From an uncultured Clostridia bacterium (GTDB taxonomy: Bacteria; Bacillota; Clostridia; Christensenellales; UBA1242), in assembly GCA_944377145.1 (NCBI GenBank), contig CALWEH010000007.1, positions 27,099 to 91,098 of the forward strand: a stretch of DNA of 64,000 nucleotides, given 5' to 3'. Numbering within the stretch: the first letter of the stretch is position 1; each line of letters starts with the position of its first letter. Under the pieces are notes generated by a model. That model searched no databases. It was given only the letters and a program-made list of their open reading frames with translations, and was not told the DNA's origin. This document shows, one piece after another, positions 54,490-64,000 of the stretch. A program made the translations under genes and the position numbers.

Positions 54490-56997
54490 ATGGATATTTT
54501 TGATGACGACCAAATGAATATGTTTAAAAAAGACCCCGCAAAAAAACGCACAAAGAAACATGTGTTAGATGAAAAAGCAAAACATGTTATTGAAGCTTCA
54601 AAAGGTGAAATTTATGAAAAGACTGTAGAAGAAGTTATGCATTCTAGTATGCTTCCATATTCAGAGTTTGTTATTATGGATAGAGCTTTGCCTAGAGTAG
54701 AAGATGGATTAAAACCTGTTCAGCGAAGAATATTATATACAATGCAAGAATTAGGGCTTACTCCAGATAAACCTTTTAGAAAATGTGCTAAAATAGTAGG
54801 TGATGTGTTGGGGCGTTACCATCCACATGGAGATACTTCAGTTTATGATGCATTAACTCGTATGGCACAAGATTTTACTATAAATGTTCCACTTATTGAA
54901 GGGCATGGTAATTTTGGTTCAGTTGATGGAGATAGACCAGCTGCTTATCGTTATACTGAAGCAAGATTAAGTGAACTTGCTTTAGAGTTGATGACTGATT
55001 TAGATAAAGACACTGTAACATATAGTTTAAATTTTGATGATACTTTAAAAGAGCCAGATTATTTCCCTGGAAGGTTCCCAAATTTATTTGTGAATGGAGC
55101 TAGCGGTATTGCTGTTGGTTTAGCTACAAATATCCCTCCACATAATTTGGGAGAAATGATAGATGCTGTTGTGGCATATATTGATAATCCTAATATAACT
55201 TTAAATGAAATGTTAAAATATGTAAAAGGTCCAGATTTTCCATCAGGGGCTATAATGTCTACAAACAAAGACATGATTGAAGCATATGAAACAGGTAAAG
55301 GAAAAGTTACTCTTCGTGCTAAATTTCATAAAGAAGAGCTTGCAAACGGAAAGGTTAATATAGTTATAACAGAACTTCCATATCAGGTAAATAAGGCATT
55401 ATTCCTTCAACATGTTATGGAAGTTAAAGATAAAATTAAAGGTGCATTAAATAATATAGTAGAAATAACTGATGAAAGTGATAAATCTGGAATGAGAGCT
55501 GTTATAACAGTAAAAAAAGATGGCGATCCAGATAGCATAATAGCTTTACTTTTAAAACATACTGAAATGCAACAAAACTTTAATATAAATATTGTGGCTA
55601 TTGTAAATGGTGCGCCTACCCAATTAGGCTTGTTAGAATATTTAAAATGTTATGTAGATTTTCAGGTTGAGATTATTCGTAGACGAACTCAATATGATTA
55701 TGATAGAGCTGTAGCTAGGGTGCATATTTTAGAAGGGTTATTAATAGCTATTCAAAATATTGATGAAGTGATAGCTATAATTAAATCAAGCGAATCTACA
55801 TCTCAAGCTAAAGAAAAATTGATGGAACGTTTTGCTTTAACTGAAGTGCAAGCTGTGGCTATTTTAGATATGAAGTTGGCAAGACTAACAAATCTTGAAA
55901 CCACAAAAATTGAACAAGAAATGGCTGATTTAAAAGCTAAAATTGAAGAATATTTAAAAATATTATCTAGTAGAGCAAGGCAATTAGGAGTGGTAAAAAG
56001 GGAAATATTAGATATTAAAAAACGTTATCCAACTCCTCGTAAAACAGAAGTAGTAGAAGAGCATGAAAGTTATGTAATGACCCCTATTGAAAAAATGGTT
56101 AATACAGAATGTTTGGTGGCTGTTAGCGAAGATGGTATACGATTAAAAAATATAGTTATAAATGCTCAATTAGGCTCACATAGTTTTGAAAAATATAACA
56201 GTGCAAATGTATTACATAAAGATATATTAAAAACTAGCTCAAATTCAAATATATATGTGTTTACAAATCTTGGAAATATGTATAAAATTGATGTAGGAAA
56301 CATTCCTGTATGTAAATTTAATGCAAGAGGAACAAATCTATCGCAAATAGCAAAAGCAGAAGTTAATGAGAAAATTGTAAATATATTTGAAACAGAAGAA
56401 TTTAATTCTTCAGGCGAATTGATAATGTTTACTCAAAACGGTTATATTAAAAGAAGTGATATGAGTGAATTCGTGGTAAATAAATCTATAGTGGAAGCAA
56501 TTGGATTACATGATTTTGATAGGCTTATTGCTGTTCAGCCAAATTATAATATGGATAGTGTGCTTATGATTTCTAAGCAGGGAATGGCTGTAAATTTTGA
56601 ATATAAATCTGTTCCAAAACAAAAGCGAGCTGGAGTGGGTGTTATAGGAATGGCTTTAAATGATGGAGATAAAGTGTGCTTTGCTTCTCAAGTTAATGTA
56701 ACTGATAAAGTATTAGTTGTAAATCAAAATAGTCAGACAAAAAGAGTAGCTTTAACAGAATTTCCTGTTGGAGTGCGTAATCGTAAAGGATTAAAACTAA
56801 CTTCTAATGGTGAAGAGATAGCTTATGCAATCTCTCCTGTAGTTACAGGTGAAATTGTGGTTACAGATAGTAAAGGAAATTTGTATACTACAGATGTTAA
56901 TGATATACCTGTTACTTCTAGAACAGGGGCAGGAAAAGCAATTATAAAAACTAAAGCATTACAAAAAGTAAAATCAGCAATAATATATATTGCATAA
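54490..56997 (+). CDS. Type II DNA topoisomerase subunit A (GyrA/ParC)
   Basis: DNA breakage-reunion subunit, 835 aa. The N-terminal winged-helix region carries EDGLKPVQRRILYTM and RYHPHGDTSVYDAL (quinolone-resistance region, Thr at the Ser83 position). The catalytic Tyr is in AAYRYTEARLS. The beta-pinwheel C-terminal domain is present, but the GyrA box QRRGGKG is not seen and KQKRAGVGVIG lies near that place. This favours a ParC-like decatenase, as in many Clostridia. It follows gyrB directly. Confidence 0.9.
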   Translation: MDIFDDDQMNMFKKDPAKKRTKKHVLDEKAKHVIEASKGEIYEKTVEEVMHSSMLPYSEFVIMDRALPRVEDGLKPVQRRILYTMQELGLTPDKPFRKCAKIVGDVLGRYHPHGDTSVYDALTRMAQDFTINVPLIEGHGNFGSVDGDRPAAYRYTEARLSELALELMTDLDKDTVTYSLNFDDTLKEPDYFPGRFPNLFVNGASGIAVGLATNIPPHNLGEMIDAVVAYIDNPNITLNEMLKYVKGPDFPSGAIMSTNKDMIEAYETGKGKVTLRAKFHKEELANGKVNIVITELPYQVNKALFLQHVMEVKDKIKGALNNIVEITDESDKSGMRAVITVKKDGDPDSIIALLLKHTEMQQNFNINIVAIVNGAPTQLGLLEYLKCYVDFQVEIIRRRTQYDYDRAVARVHILEGLLIAIQNIDEVIAIIKSSESTSQAKEKLMERFALTEVQAVAILDMKLARLTNLETTKIEQEMADLKAKIEEYLKILSSRARQLGVVKREILDIKKRYPTPRKTEVVEEHESYVMTPIEKMVNTECLVAVSEDGIRLKNIVINAQLGSHSFEKYNSANVLHKDILKTSSNSNIYVFTNLGNMYKIDVGNIPVCKFNARGTNLSQIAKAEVNEKIVNIFETEEFNSSGELIMFTQNGYIKRSDMSEFVVNKSIVEAIGLHDFDRLIAVQPNYNMDSVLMISKQGMAVNFEYKSVPKQKRAGVGVIGMALNDGDKVCFASQVNVTDKVLVVNQNSQTKRVALTEFPVGVRNRKGLKLTSNGEEIAYAISPVVTGEIVVTDSKGNLYTTDVNDIPVTSRTGAGKAIIKTKALQKVKSAIIYIA

Positions 56998-57014
56998 TAA
57001 AAAGGGGAAAATTT

Positions 57015-57776
57015 ATGAGATTAAAAGATAAAGTAGCTATAATAACAGGTGGAAATTCAGGAATTGGAGAGGCAATAGCAGAATTATTTGCAAAAGAAGG
57101 AGCTAAAGTTGTGGTAGCTTCTATTGGAGCGAATGAAAAAAATAATATTGCTAAAATCTTGAAAAAAATGAAAGCTGATTATATGATGATTGATACAGAT
57201 ATTTCAAAGGAAACTGATATTAAAAATTGCTTTAATAAAGTTATGAAAAAATATGGGCGAGTTGATGTTATGGTTAATAATGCTGGAGTGTTAGAAAATG
57301 GCTTGTTACCAATAGATAGATTTAAAACAGAAGATTGGGAATGGGTATCTAGAATTAATAATTTAGGCACAATGTTGTGTATGCAATATGCTAGCAATAT
57401 TATGAAAGAGCAAGGTGGCGGTTCTATTGTAAACATTTCATCTATAGCAGGGGCTAAAGGATTTGGCGGTTCTGTATATGTATCTACAAAAGCTGCTATT
57501 ATAGGTTTGACATATAATACTGCTATGCGTTTTGCTGGAACAGGAATAAGATGCAATGTTATATGTCCAGGTTCTGTTATAACTCCAATGATTACCACTC
57601 AAAAGCCAGAAGATTATGACCCAGATATGATGGGAGTTATGGCTAAATATGGAAATTTAGATGTTGGAGCTTGTCAACCTATAGATGTAGCTAATTTAGC
57701 TTTGTTTTTGGCAAGTGATGAGTCTAGCTGTATAACAGGACAATCAATTATCATAGATAAAGGTTATAGTTTATAA
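57015..57776 (+). CDS. Short-chain dehydrogenase/reductase
   Basis: A 253-aa classical SDR. The nucleotide motif is TGGNSGIG, followed by NNAG. The catalytic Ser is in NISSIAG and the YxxxK motif is YVSTK. The C-terminus has GQSIIIDKGYSL. Family members act on steroids, bile acids, sugars or acyl carriers. No neighbour indicates the substrate. Co-transcription with gyrA is possible, as the gap is 17 nt. Confidence 0.88.
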   Translation: MRLKDKVAIITGGNSGIGEAIAELFAKEGAKVVVASIGANEKNNIAKILKKMKADYMMIDTDISKETDIKNCFNKVMKKYGRVDVMVNNAGVLENGLLPIDRFKTEDWEWVSRINNLGTMLCMQYASNIMKEQGGGSIVNISSIAGAKGFGGSVYVSTKAAIIGLTYNTAMRFAGTGIRCNVICPGSVITPMITTQKPEDYDPDMMGVMAKYGNLDVGACQPIDVANLALFLASDESSCITGQSIIIDKGYSL

Positions 57777-57782
57777 TATATT

Positions 57783-57812
57783 AAAGATTGCATAAAATTT
57801 GCAATCTTTTTC
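57783..57812 (+). terminator. Intrinsic terminator after the SDR gene
   Basis: AAAGATTGCA and TGCAATCTTT form a 10-bp stem, then T residues. Confidence 0.85.
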
Positions 57813-57870
57813 ATTCTACATTATTTAACTAAAATAAAGCTTTATATAAAAAATATTAAGGTAAAACTAC

Positions 57871-57899
57871 TTGAAAACTAGATTATAATATGATATAAT
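57871..57899 (+). promoter_or_regulatory. Sigma-A promoter of the dnaG-rpoD operon
   Basis: TTGAAA, a 17-bp spacer and TATAAT, about 100 bp before dnaG. Confidence 0.65.
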
Positions 57900-58000
57900 T
57901 CATCTACTTATAAAAATTTTAATAAAATTTACAAAAAATTTAGGAAATATCCATTATATTGTGGTATTAAGTGTATAGAACACAATTTTAAAAGGTGCAA

Positions 58001-59785
58001 ATGATAAATAGAGGGTTTAGTCAGGCTTTTTTAGATGAAGTTATATCAAAAAATGATATTGTGTCCGTCATATCGAAATATGTTACATTGAATAAACGTG
58101 GAAATAACTATTGGGCATGCTGTCCTTTTCACATGGAGAAAACTCCATCAATGTCTATAAAAGAAGACGGTCAGTTTTTTAAATGCTTTGGCTGTGGAGA
58201 AGGTGGTAATGTAATATCTTTTGTAAAAAAGATTGAGAATGTGGATTTTTATAAAGCAGTGGAAATTTTGGCAAACAATGCAGGAATTCAAATGCCTAGT
58301 TATGAGCAAGATGAAGAAATGCGTAAAAAAAAGCATTTGAAGGATAGAATATTGTCTGTGTTAAAAGCTACAAGCGAATTTTATATAAACAATTTAACGA
58401 AAACTGAAGCTAACAAGCATATAGATTATATTCGAGAAAGAGGCTTAAATAAAGAAATGGTTGAAAAATTTAAAATTGGAGCATCATTAGATTATTATGG
58501 ATTAATCAATCATTTAAGAAGTTTAGGCTTTAGTGATAAAGAAATGCTAGATGCTGGAGTGGCAGGGAAAAGCGAGAATGGAAAGGGATTGTATGATTTT
58601 TATGCCACTAGATTAATGTTTCCTATTATGAATGGATTGGGAGAAATTGTTGGATTTAGTGGGCGTGATTTGACAAATAGTCCTCAACATGCGAAATATA
58701 AAAATACTCCTCAAACTTTAGTGTTCAATAAAAGTCAATTAATATATGGGTATAATTTTTTAAGAGATTTAAAGCGAAATAAAATGCTAGATTCAATAGT
58801 GCTTGTAGAAGGGCAAATGGACGTTATTGCTTGTCATCAAGTAGGAGTTAATAGTGCTATTGGAGTAATGGGAACTGCTTTAACTGCAAATCATGCTAGA
58901 GATTTAGCATATCTATGTAAAAATATAATACTTTGCCTAGATGGAGATGGTGCGGGAGAAAATGCCACATATAAAGCTATTAATATATTGAAAGATGCAA
59001 ATATGAATGTTACTGTTGTAAGATTAACTAAAGCGAAAGATCCAGATGAATATATTAAAAAATTTGGAAAAGAAGCATTTTTAAACGAGCTTTACAATGC
59101 AATTGATTGTGTCGAGTTTATATTAATAGATTTAGCTACAAAATATGATTTAACTAAAAATTCAGATAAAAACAAATATATTAATGAAGCATTGGATTAT
59201 TTATCTAAATTATCTACCAAAACAGAACAAGAAATATATTTATCTGCATTAAAAGAGATTGTAAAAGTGCCTATAGATGTTCTTAGAAATTCATTGCATG
59301 GAGCTAAAGAGGAAATTAAAAGAAAAGAAGAGCCAGAAGAAATTGAATTAAAAGCAAATGCATTTGAACCTATTGCAAAAAGATGTATTCTTTCAAGCTT
59401 ATTATATAAAAAAGTTGCAGATCCTCAGTTGTATAACGACATATTTGACAAACAAGATGAATTTAGGGTTATATATGATTATATTTTGGACAAGTATAAT
59501 AAAAAAGAAGATATAAATATTTCTACTATATATTCATGTTTTGATATTGAGAAAGATAGCGAATGGGACAATGTAATAAATTATATTTTCCCAAGTGATG
59601 AAGTGTTTAATGATTATTTTGCAGATGCTGTATTAAGATTAAGGATTGATAAGTTAAAAAAGCAAAAGCAAGAGTTAAAGAATAAAATTGCACAAGTTAA
59701 AGATATTGATGAAAAATATAGTTATTTAACTCAAATGCAAGAGTTGGATAATAAAATAATCAAGCTTGAAAAGGGAGAAAAATGA
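58001..59785 (+). CDS. dnaG: DNA primase
   Basis: Makes RNA primers at the replication fork. The 594-aa protein has the CHC2 zinc finger CCPFHMEKTPS and FKCFGCGEGGN. The TOPRIM core has LVEGQMDVIAC and ILCLDGDGAGENA, and the C-terminal helicase-binding domain is helical. ATG 58001 follows AAAGGTG; the upstream GTG is part of that ribosome site. It overlaps the next gene by 4 nt (ATGA). Confidence 0.96.
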   Translation: MINRGFSQAFLDEVISKNDIVSVISKYVTLNKRGNNYWACCPFHMEKTPSMSIKEDGQFFKCFGCGEGGNVISFVKKIENVDFYKAVEILANNAGIQMPSYEQDEEMRKKKHLKDRILSVLKATSEFYINNLTKTEANKHIDYIRERGLNKEMVEKFKIGASLDYYGLINHLRSLGFSDKEMLDAGVAGKSENGKGLYDFYATRLMFPIMNGLGEIVGFSGRDLTNSPQHAKYKNTPQTLVFNKSQLIYGYNFLRDLKRNKMLDSIVLVEGQMDVIACHQVGVNSAIGVMGTALTANHARDLAYLCKNIILCLDGDGAGENATYKAINILKDANMNVTVVRLTKAKDPDEYIKKFGKEAFLNELYNAIDCVEFILIDLATKYDLTKNSDKNKYINEALDYLSKLSTKTEQEIYLSALKEIVKVPIDVLRNSLHGAKEEIKRKEEPEEIELKANAFEPIAKRCILSSLLYKKVADPQLYNDIFDKQDEFRVIYDYILDKYNKKEDINISTIYSCFDIEKDSEWDNVINYIFPSDEVFNDYFADAVLRLRIDKLKKQKQELKNKIAQVKDIDEKYSYLTQMQELDNKIIKLEKGEK

Positions 59786-60306
59786 TACAGATAGATAAAA
59801 CAGATTTTTTATATAAAACTCTAGTAAAATTAGGAGTAGATAAAGAAAATTTAGATGAAGAATATATAAGTTTTGCATCTAAAGGTATAACTAATATAAA
59901 AGATTTTAATAATAATTTAAATGCAGAATTAGGAATGGATTATTTAGGGGAGTTTGATGAAACTATATTAGAAGAGATTTTGACTTATTATAAAGACATA
60001 AAAAAAACAAAAAAGCCTAAAATAAGATTAAATAAATTATTGCAAAAATATAAAGAAGAGCCAACACCTGAATTAAGAACTGATATAGTGCATTTAAAAT
60101 TACATGATGTATTATTAATTGCTTGTGGCTACAAACTTAGACATACAGATATTAATTTGAGTGATTTGGTTCAAATATGTAATATTGGTTTGCTTACTGC
60201 CATAGAGAAGTATGATGTTGATGTAAAATTAAATTTTGACATATATATAAATTACTGGATATTAAAATTAATTACAAAAGAATTTACTGTAAGAGGAGAA
60301 AATTAA
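59782..60306 (+). CDS. Sigma-70 region-2-like protein between dnaG and rpoD
   Basis: A 174-aa protein whose residues about 120-165 ([20 protein letters not shown] to [14 protein letters not shown]) parallel sigma factor region 2 (DLIQEGNIGL...KFSTYATWWIRQ). Regions 3 and 4 are absent, and the basic residues of region 2.4 are not conserved. The N-terminal 90 residues are unlike any family I know. It overlaps dnaG by 4 nt and rpoD by 1 nt, so all three are coupled. It might bind core polymerase without promoter recognition, as a sigma antagonist or a relic. Confidence 0.6.
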   Translation: MIQIDKTDFLYKTLVKLGVDKENLDEEYISFASKGITNIKDFNNNLNAELGMDYLGEFDETILEEILTYYKDIKKTKKPKIRLNKLLQKYKEEPTPELRTDIVHLKLHDVLLIACGYKLRHTDINLSDLVQICNIGLLTAIEKYDVDVKLNFDIYINYWILKLITKEFTVRGEN

Positions 60307-61415
60307 TGGAAAATAATGTTAAAGTTATATCAGAAGAGATAGCTTCATCTCTTAAAAAGAAAGGTCAGGATAATATAAAGCTAGATAGTTTATTAATGAA
60401 ACTAGATGGCTACAATATGATTGAACAAGTAGAAGCCGTTAAGCAGAATTTAAATAAACTTGGAATTAAGGTTGTAGACGATATTCAAGATTTTGTAGTA
60501 GATGATAAAGAATTTGATGATATAGTAAGTCAAATAAATGTAAACGATCCTGTAAAAATGTATTTAAAAGATATTGGTAAAATTCCTTTATTGACTTCTG
60601 AAGAAGAGAGAGAGCTAAGTAAAATCTTAAGTGAAGGTGGTGAGCAAGCTCTTTATGCTCGTAATAGATTAATTGAAAGTAATCTAAGATTAGTAGTAAG
60701 CATTGCGAAAAAATATCAAAATAAATATAATATGCAATTTTTAGATTTAATACAAGAAGGCAATAGTGGACTTATTAAAGCTGTAGAAAAATTTGATTAT
60801 ACAAAAGGATATAAATTTTCTACTTATGGCACATGGTGGATTCGTCAAAGCATTACAAGAGCTATATCAGACCAAGCTCATACTATTAGAATTCCTGTTC
60901 ACATGGTAGAAACTATTGTTCGTCAACGTCGTGCAGAAAGGGATTTAACTCAAGAGTTGGGGCGTGAGCCAACATTAGAAGAGCTTGCTGAAAGATTAGA
61001 TACTACAGTTGAAAAAGTAGCTGAAATTCAAAGAATACCTCAAGATCCAATTTCTTTGGAAAGCAAAATTGGACATGAAGAAGATAGTAAAGTAGGTGAT
61101 TTGATTGTAGATGAAACAGCTTTATCTCCACATGATGTAGCAATGCAAAATATGCTTAAAGAGCAATTAATGAGTGTTTTGGAAACATTGACTCCGCGTG
61201 AGCAAAAAGTTATAAGATTGCGTTATGGATTAGATGATTCACATCCAAGAACTTTGGAAGAAGTTGGCCGTGAATTCAGTGTAACTCGTGAAAGAATTCG
61301 TCAAATTGAAGCTAAAGCTTTAAGAAAACTTCGTCAACCTTCAAAGTTGAAAAAATTAATTGTTGATGATGATGACGATAATAAAACTGGCGGTTTTTTT
61401 GGAAGAAAAATATAA
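60306..61415 (+). CDS. rpoD: Housekeeping sigma factor sigma-A
   Basis: Primary sigma factor, 369 aa. Region 1.2 is [19 protein letters not shown]. Region 2 holds [33 protein letters not shown] and [17 protein letters not shown]. Region 3 contains [11 protein letters not shown]. Region 4 is [21 protein letters not shown]. The short variable N-terminus is usual for Bacillota. It agrees with the many TTGACA/TATAAT promoters here. Confidence 0.98.
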   Translation: MENNVKVISEEIASSLKKKGQDNIKLDSLLMKLDGYNMIEQVEAVKQNLNKLGIKVVDDIQDFVVDDKEFDDIVSQINVNDPVKMYLKDIGKIPLLTSEEERELSKILSEGGEQALYARNRLIESNLRLVVSIAKKYQNKYNMQFLDLIQEGNSGLIKAVEKFDYTKGYKFSTYGTWWIRQSITRAISDQAHTIRIPVHMVETIVRQRRAERDLTQELGREPTLEELAERLDTTVEKVAEIQRIPQDPISLESKIGHEEDSKVGDLIVDETALSPHDVAMQNMLKEQLMSVLETLTPREQKVIRLRYGLDDSHPRTLEEVGREFSVTRERIRQIEAKALRKLRQPSKLKKLIVDDDDDNKTGGFFGRKI

Positions 61416-61435
61416 AGCTATAAAAGGAATATATT

Positions 61436-62137
61436 ATGAAAAACATTTTAAAAATTCAAGAATTAGATGCTCAAATTCGTAAAATAAAAGCAAGTATTGA
61501 TAATAGTCGTGAAAACAAATTGCTAGCGGAATTTACAAAAGTGATGAAAGAGGGAAGAAATTTTGTAAATAATATAGCTGAAGTATCTAATGAAATTATT
61601 AAAGAATTTAATGAAATTAACAAAAAATTTGATTTGCTTAATGCAAAGTCAGATATAACTTTAAAATTAAAGCCTGAAACTGCTGGAATTGATAGTGTAG
61701 GTAAATTAATTGATGATTCTAATTATTTAACAAGTGAGTTAGCAATATTAGAACAACGTATGCGTGAGCTTACAGAAAGAGGCTCTAGATTATTAAATGA
61801 CTATAATACTGCCATGAATAAGTTAAAGGACACTAAATCTAAATGCGATGCTCTTAAAGATATGTTAGCAAAGAAAAAAGAAGCAGTTCACCCTGAAATC
61901 ACTAACCTACAAGCTCAAATTAAAAAATTAGAAGGCGATGTAGATGAAAAGTTGTATGAGAAATATAAATCTATGTTAAAAGATAATATTTTCCCTGTAT
62001 TTGTACATTTAAAATCAAATCGTTGTGGAGGGTGTCAAATGGAGCAATCTTTGAACTTTATTCAAAAATTAAAACAAAAAGGCATGCTTCCATGCGAAGA
62101 ATGTAGGCGAATAATATTAGCTGATGAAATAAAATAA
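61436..62137 (+). CDS. Coiled-coil protein with C4 zinc ribbon
   Basis: A 233-aa protein. Residues about 1-180 form long coiled-coil helices (ILKIQELDAQIRKIKASID and following). The C-terminus has a zinc ribbon, NRCGGCQMEQS and MLPCEECRRII. This is the CT398-like C4 zinc-ribbon family found near rpoD in Clostridia. Its role is unknown; binding to polymerase or other nucleic-acid machinery has been suggested for relatives. Confidence 0.75.
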   Translation: MKNILKIQELDAQIRKIKASIDNSRENKLLAEFTKVMKEGRNFVNNIAEVSNEIIKEFNEINKKFDLLNAKSDITLKLKPETAGIDSVGKLIDDSNYLTSELAILEQRMRELTERGSRLLNDYNTAMNKLKDTKSKCDALKDMLAKKKEAVHPEITNLQAQIKKLEGDVDEKLYEKYKSMLKDNIFPVFVHLKSNRCGGCQMEQSLNFIQKLKQKGMLPCEECRRIILADEIK

Positions 62138-62192
62138 TAAAATAATACAAGTCAAATGTAATTAATTATTAAGTTTTTACATATTATTGAAT

Positions 62193-63176
62193 ATGAAAAA
62201 TAGTTTCAAGTCGTTTATATTTGACTTGTTTTTTATAATAAGTTCATTTATTGGAGTAGGGTTTGCAACAGGGAAAGAATTAGAACAATTTTTTTTAAAA
62301 GGAAATGTTTTTATTGGAGTTGCAATATTTTTTGTTTGTATATTGATTTTATCAATATTGATTTTGCATATAAAAAATAAATATTTAATTTCTAATATAA
62401 CTCAATTAAACAAGCTCGCATTTGGTAAATATTACTATATAGTTAATAATTTTTTGTTAATCCTATTTGTTGTTACAAGTTCAGCAATGTTGGCTGGGTG
62501 TGATAACATAATGAAAAATATATTTGATATTAATCTTCCTATATTTTCAATTTTTTTTAGCTTTATTACATTTTTTATAATTATAGGTGGCATTAAAAGA
62601 ATAAAGTGTATAACAAATTATATAATGCCAATATTGATTGTTATAATTCTAATTAATGTATGCTTAAATATAAATAGTAATATATCTATACAATCTAATT
62701 TATCAACTAAAGAATTTATTTTTCCATTATTGTTTATTGGAGAAAATTGTATAACTTTAATTTCAGTATTAATAAAAACAAAATCTAATCCTAAAAAAAT
62801 ATCTTTTGCTACAGCTTTAATACTAACTATATTAATTTCTCTTTCTTTATTTGCTATTATAGGTGTAAATGCAGATATGCCAATGGTAGAGATTAGTAAA
62901 AATTCTGGAAAAATATTTTTTACTATATATTTAATTGCAGTTATATTGGCTTTATTTACAACTTTGCAAATAAATAGCTTTAATGGTTTGGAAATTTGTT
63001 TAAAACAAAAGAAAAATAAAATATTTGTAGCTTTAATAATAGTGGGTTTATCGCAAAGTTTATCTTTTTTAGGATTTGTGTTTATTATGAAATATTTATA
63101 TTTAATTTTAGGAATATTAGGAGGAATTTACATATTAATTTTAATAATAAAATTAATTATTTTAAATAAAAAATAA
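62193..63176 (+). CDS. YkvI-like membrane transporter
   Basis: A 327-aa protein with about ten membrane helices. The first helix contains SSFIGVGFATGKELEQFF, the motif of the YkvI family in the APC superfamily (branched-chain amino acid carrier-like). The substrate is unknown. ATG 62193 is chosen over TTG 62187. No strong ribosome site is visible. Confidence 0.72.
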   Translation: MKNSFKSFIFDLFFIISSFIGVGFATGKELEQFFLKGNVFIGVAIFFVCILILSILILHIKNKYLISNITQLNKLAFGKYYYIVNNFLLILFVVTSSAMLAGCDNIMKNIFDINLPIFSIFFSFITFFIIIGGIKRIKCITNYIMPILIVIILINVCLNINSNISIQSNLSTKEFIFPLLFIGENCITLISVLIKTKSNPKKISFATALILTILISLSLFAIIGVNADMPMVEISKNSGKIFFTIYLIAVILALFTTLQINSFNGLEICLKQKKNKIFVALIIVGLSQSLSFLGFVFIMKYLYLILGILGGIYILILIIKLIILNKK

Positions 63177-63230
63177 ATATTTTATTAATTTAAATTAAAA
63201 AAATATTAAATTTTTAAATTATTTTATATT

Positions 63231-63779
63231 TTATTTAAATTTATAAAAATATTTATATATTTTTTCACTATTTTTTATTTTTTTAATATAATTTTTTGTT
63301 TCTTTATATGGAATATTAACAAGAGTGGAGCCGTCAATAGAATATTCAGGATTTTTTAGCCATGATCTAACAGAGGTCTCTCCAGCATTATATGCACAAA
63401 TGGCAGTATATTTATTACTAAATTTATCTAATAAATATCGTAAGTACATTCCGCCAACATACAGGTTATCAAATTCATCATATAAATTTATTTGATTAAA
63501 ATCTATATTATTTTTAATACAAATATATTCAGCTGTTGATGGCATTAACTGTGTAAGCCCAATAGCACCAACAAAAGAGACAGCATATTTATCAAATCCA
63601 CTTTCAGTATTAATGATGGCACAAAAAGTGTGTTTTGACAAATCAAATGAATTGCAAACATAATCAATATAATTTTCATATTTTACAGGATAGCGAAAAC
63701 TAATCCCACAAAATATAATTGAAGTTAACAATATTATGAGATATAAACCAATTAGAAAAAATCCTAAAAATTTTTGCAT
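63231..63779 (-). CDS. Lytic transglycosylase (SLT domain)
   Basis: A 182-aa membrane-anchored peptidoglycan lytic enzyme. One N-terminal helix (residues about 5-26) is followed by the SLT domain. The catalytic Glu is in INTESGFDKYAVS, then GAIGLTQLMPSTA, YVGGMYLRYLLDKF and AYNAGETSVRSWL. All motifs of family 1 transglycosylases are present. Confidence 0.9.
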   Translation of the reverse strand: MQKFLGFFLIGLYLIILLTSIIFCGISFRYPVKYENYIDYVCNSFDLSKHTFCAIINTESGFDKYAVSFVGAIGLTQLMPSTAEYICIKNNIDFNQINLYDEFDNLYVGGMYLRYLLDKFSNKYTAICAYNAGETSVRSWLKNPEYSIDGSTLVNIPYKETKNYIKKIKNSEKIYKYFYKFK

Positions 63780-63842
63780 ACTATATTTTACGCTATATAA
63801 TTGATTATTATTTTAAATAATTAAAAAAATCAACTATTTGCC

Positions 63843-63871
63843 TTGTAAAAAATATTAAATTATTATATAAT
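63843..63871 (+). promoter_or_regulatory. Sigma-A promoter of engB
   Basis: TTGTAA, a 17-bp spacer and TATAAT. Confidence 0.5.
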
Positions 63872-63886
63872 CATAATGAGGTAGTT

Positions 63887-64000
63887 ATGCGATTAATTAA
63901 TTTTAAATTTATAAAAAGTGCAGCTAAGCCTAATGAATTCATTTATGATGAATTGCCACAGATTGCAGTGGTAGGAAGAAGCAATGTAGGTAAAAGCAGT
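63887..64000 (+). CDS. engB: Ribosome biogenesis GTPase EngB (YsxC), 3' truncated by window edge
   Basis: The first 38 codons are present. FIKSAAKPNEF is followed by the G1 motif VVGRSNVGKSS, the typical start of EngB/YsxC, which matures the 50S subunit. ATG 63887 has GAGGT six bases upstream. Confidence 0.88.
   Translation, partial: MRLINFKFIKSAAKPNEFIYDELPQIAVVGRSNVGKSS

Overview
The window is a chromosomal segment of a very AT-rich, endospore-forming Bacillota bacterium, most likely an uncultured Clostridia-type lineage. The evidence is an intact sporulation set (SpoIIGA, sigma-E, sigma-G, SpoVM, a PdaB-type deacetylase, SpmA/SpmB), Gram-positive stress regulators (HrcA with a perfect CIRCE element, CtsR with a perfect CtsR box), an L27 with a cleavable N-terminal extension next to its protease Prp, and consensus sigma-A promoters. 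No CRISPR array, insertion sequence, integrase or rRNA gene was seen.

Layout. 1-4 kb: the 3' end of polA, then spoIIGA-sigE on the minus strand, divergent from sigG with a Spo0A-like box between them. 4-13.3 kb: lepA-hemW, a YjbR-like gene, and the CIRCE-controlled operon hrcA-grpE-aac-dnaK-dnaJ, in which grpE has a 19-cysteine N-terminal extension and an AAC(6')-like acetyltransferase sits between grpE and dnaK. 13.3-16.5 kb: a 29-codon spoVM, a PdaB-like deacetylase, an SSB-like OB-fold protein, a small HTH protein behind tandem Spo0A-like boxes, and an SH3-like membrane protein. 16.5-25.4 kb: a compact podovirus-like module (terminase, portal, scaffold, capsid, two neck/tail proteins, holin) with no integrase, replication, tail-fibre or lysin genes; it looks intact and may be a domesticated particle. 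25.5-26.3 kb: four tRNA genes.

26.4-37 kb: murG, uvrB-uvrA, a DUF4363/YetF pair, a lipoprotein and an archaeal-type valS without a T-box. 37-43 kb: groES-groEL, a frameshifted membrane-protein gene, rplU-prp-rpmA, spmA-spmB. 43.0-44.0 kb: a small locus with a strong promoter, a 29-aa peptide ending in Cys, an intrinsic terminator, and a protein joining an orphan SPASM cysteine motif to a GNAT-like domain. This is the best candidate for an undescribed system. 44.2-49.9 kb: tRNA-Ser and the CtsR operon ctsR-mcsA-mcsB-clpC, in which the McsB homologue has lost its catalytic residues. 49.9-57.8 kb: a degenerate ABC ATPase-like protein, a subtilisin-type protease, a cytidine deaminase, a type II topoisomerase pair and an SDR. 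57.8-64 kb: dnaG, a sigma-region-2-like protein, rpoD, a zinc-ribbon protein, a YkvI-type membrane protein, a lytic transglycosylase and the start of engB.

The whole window was read from sequence alone. Family names rest on recognisable motifs and gene order, and no database search or folding calculation was run.
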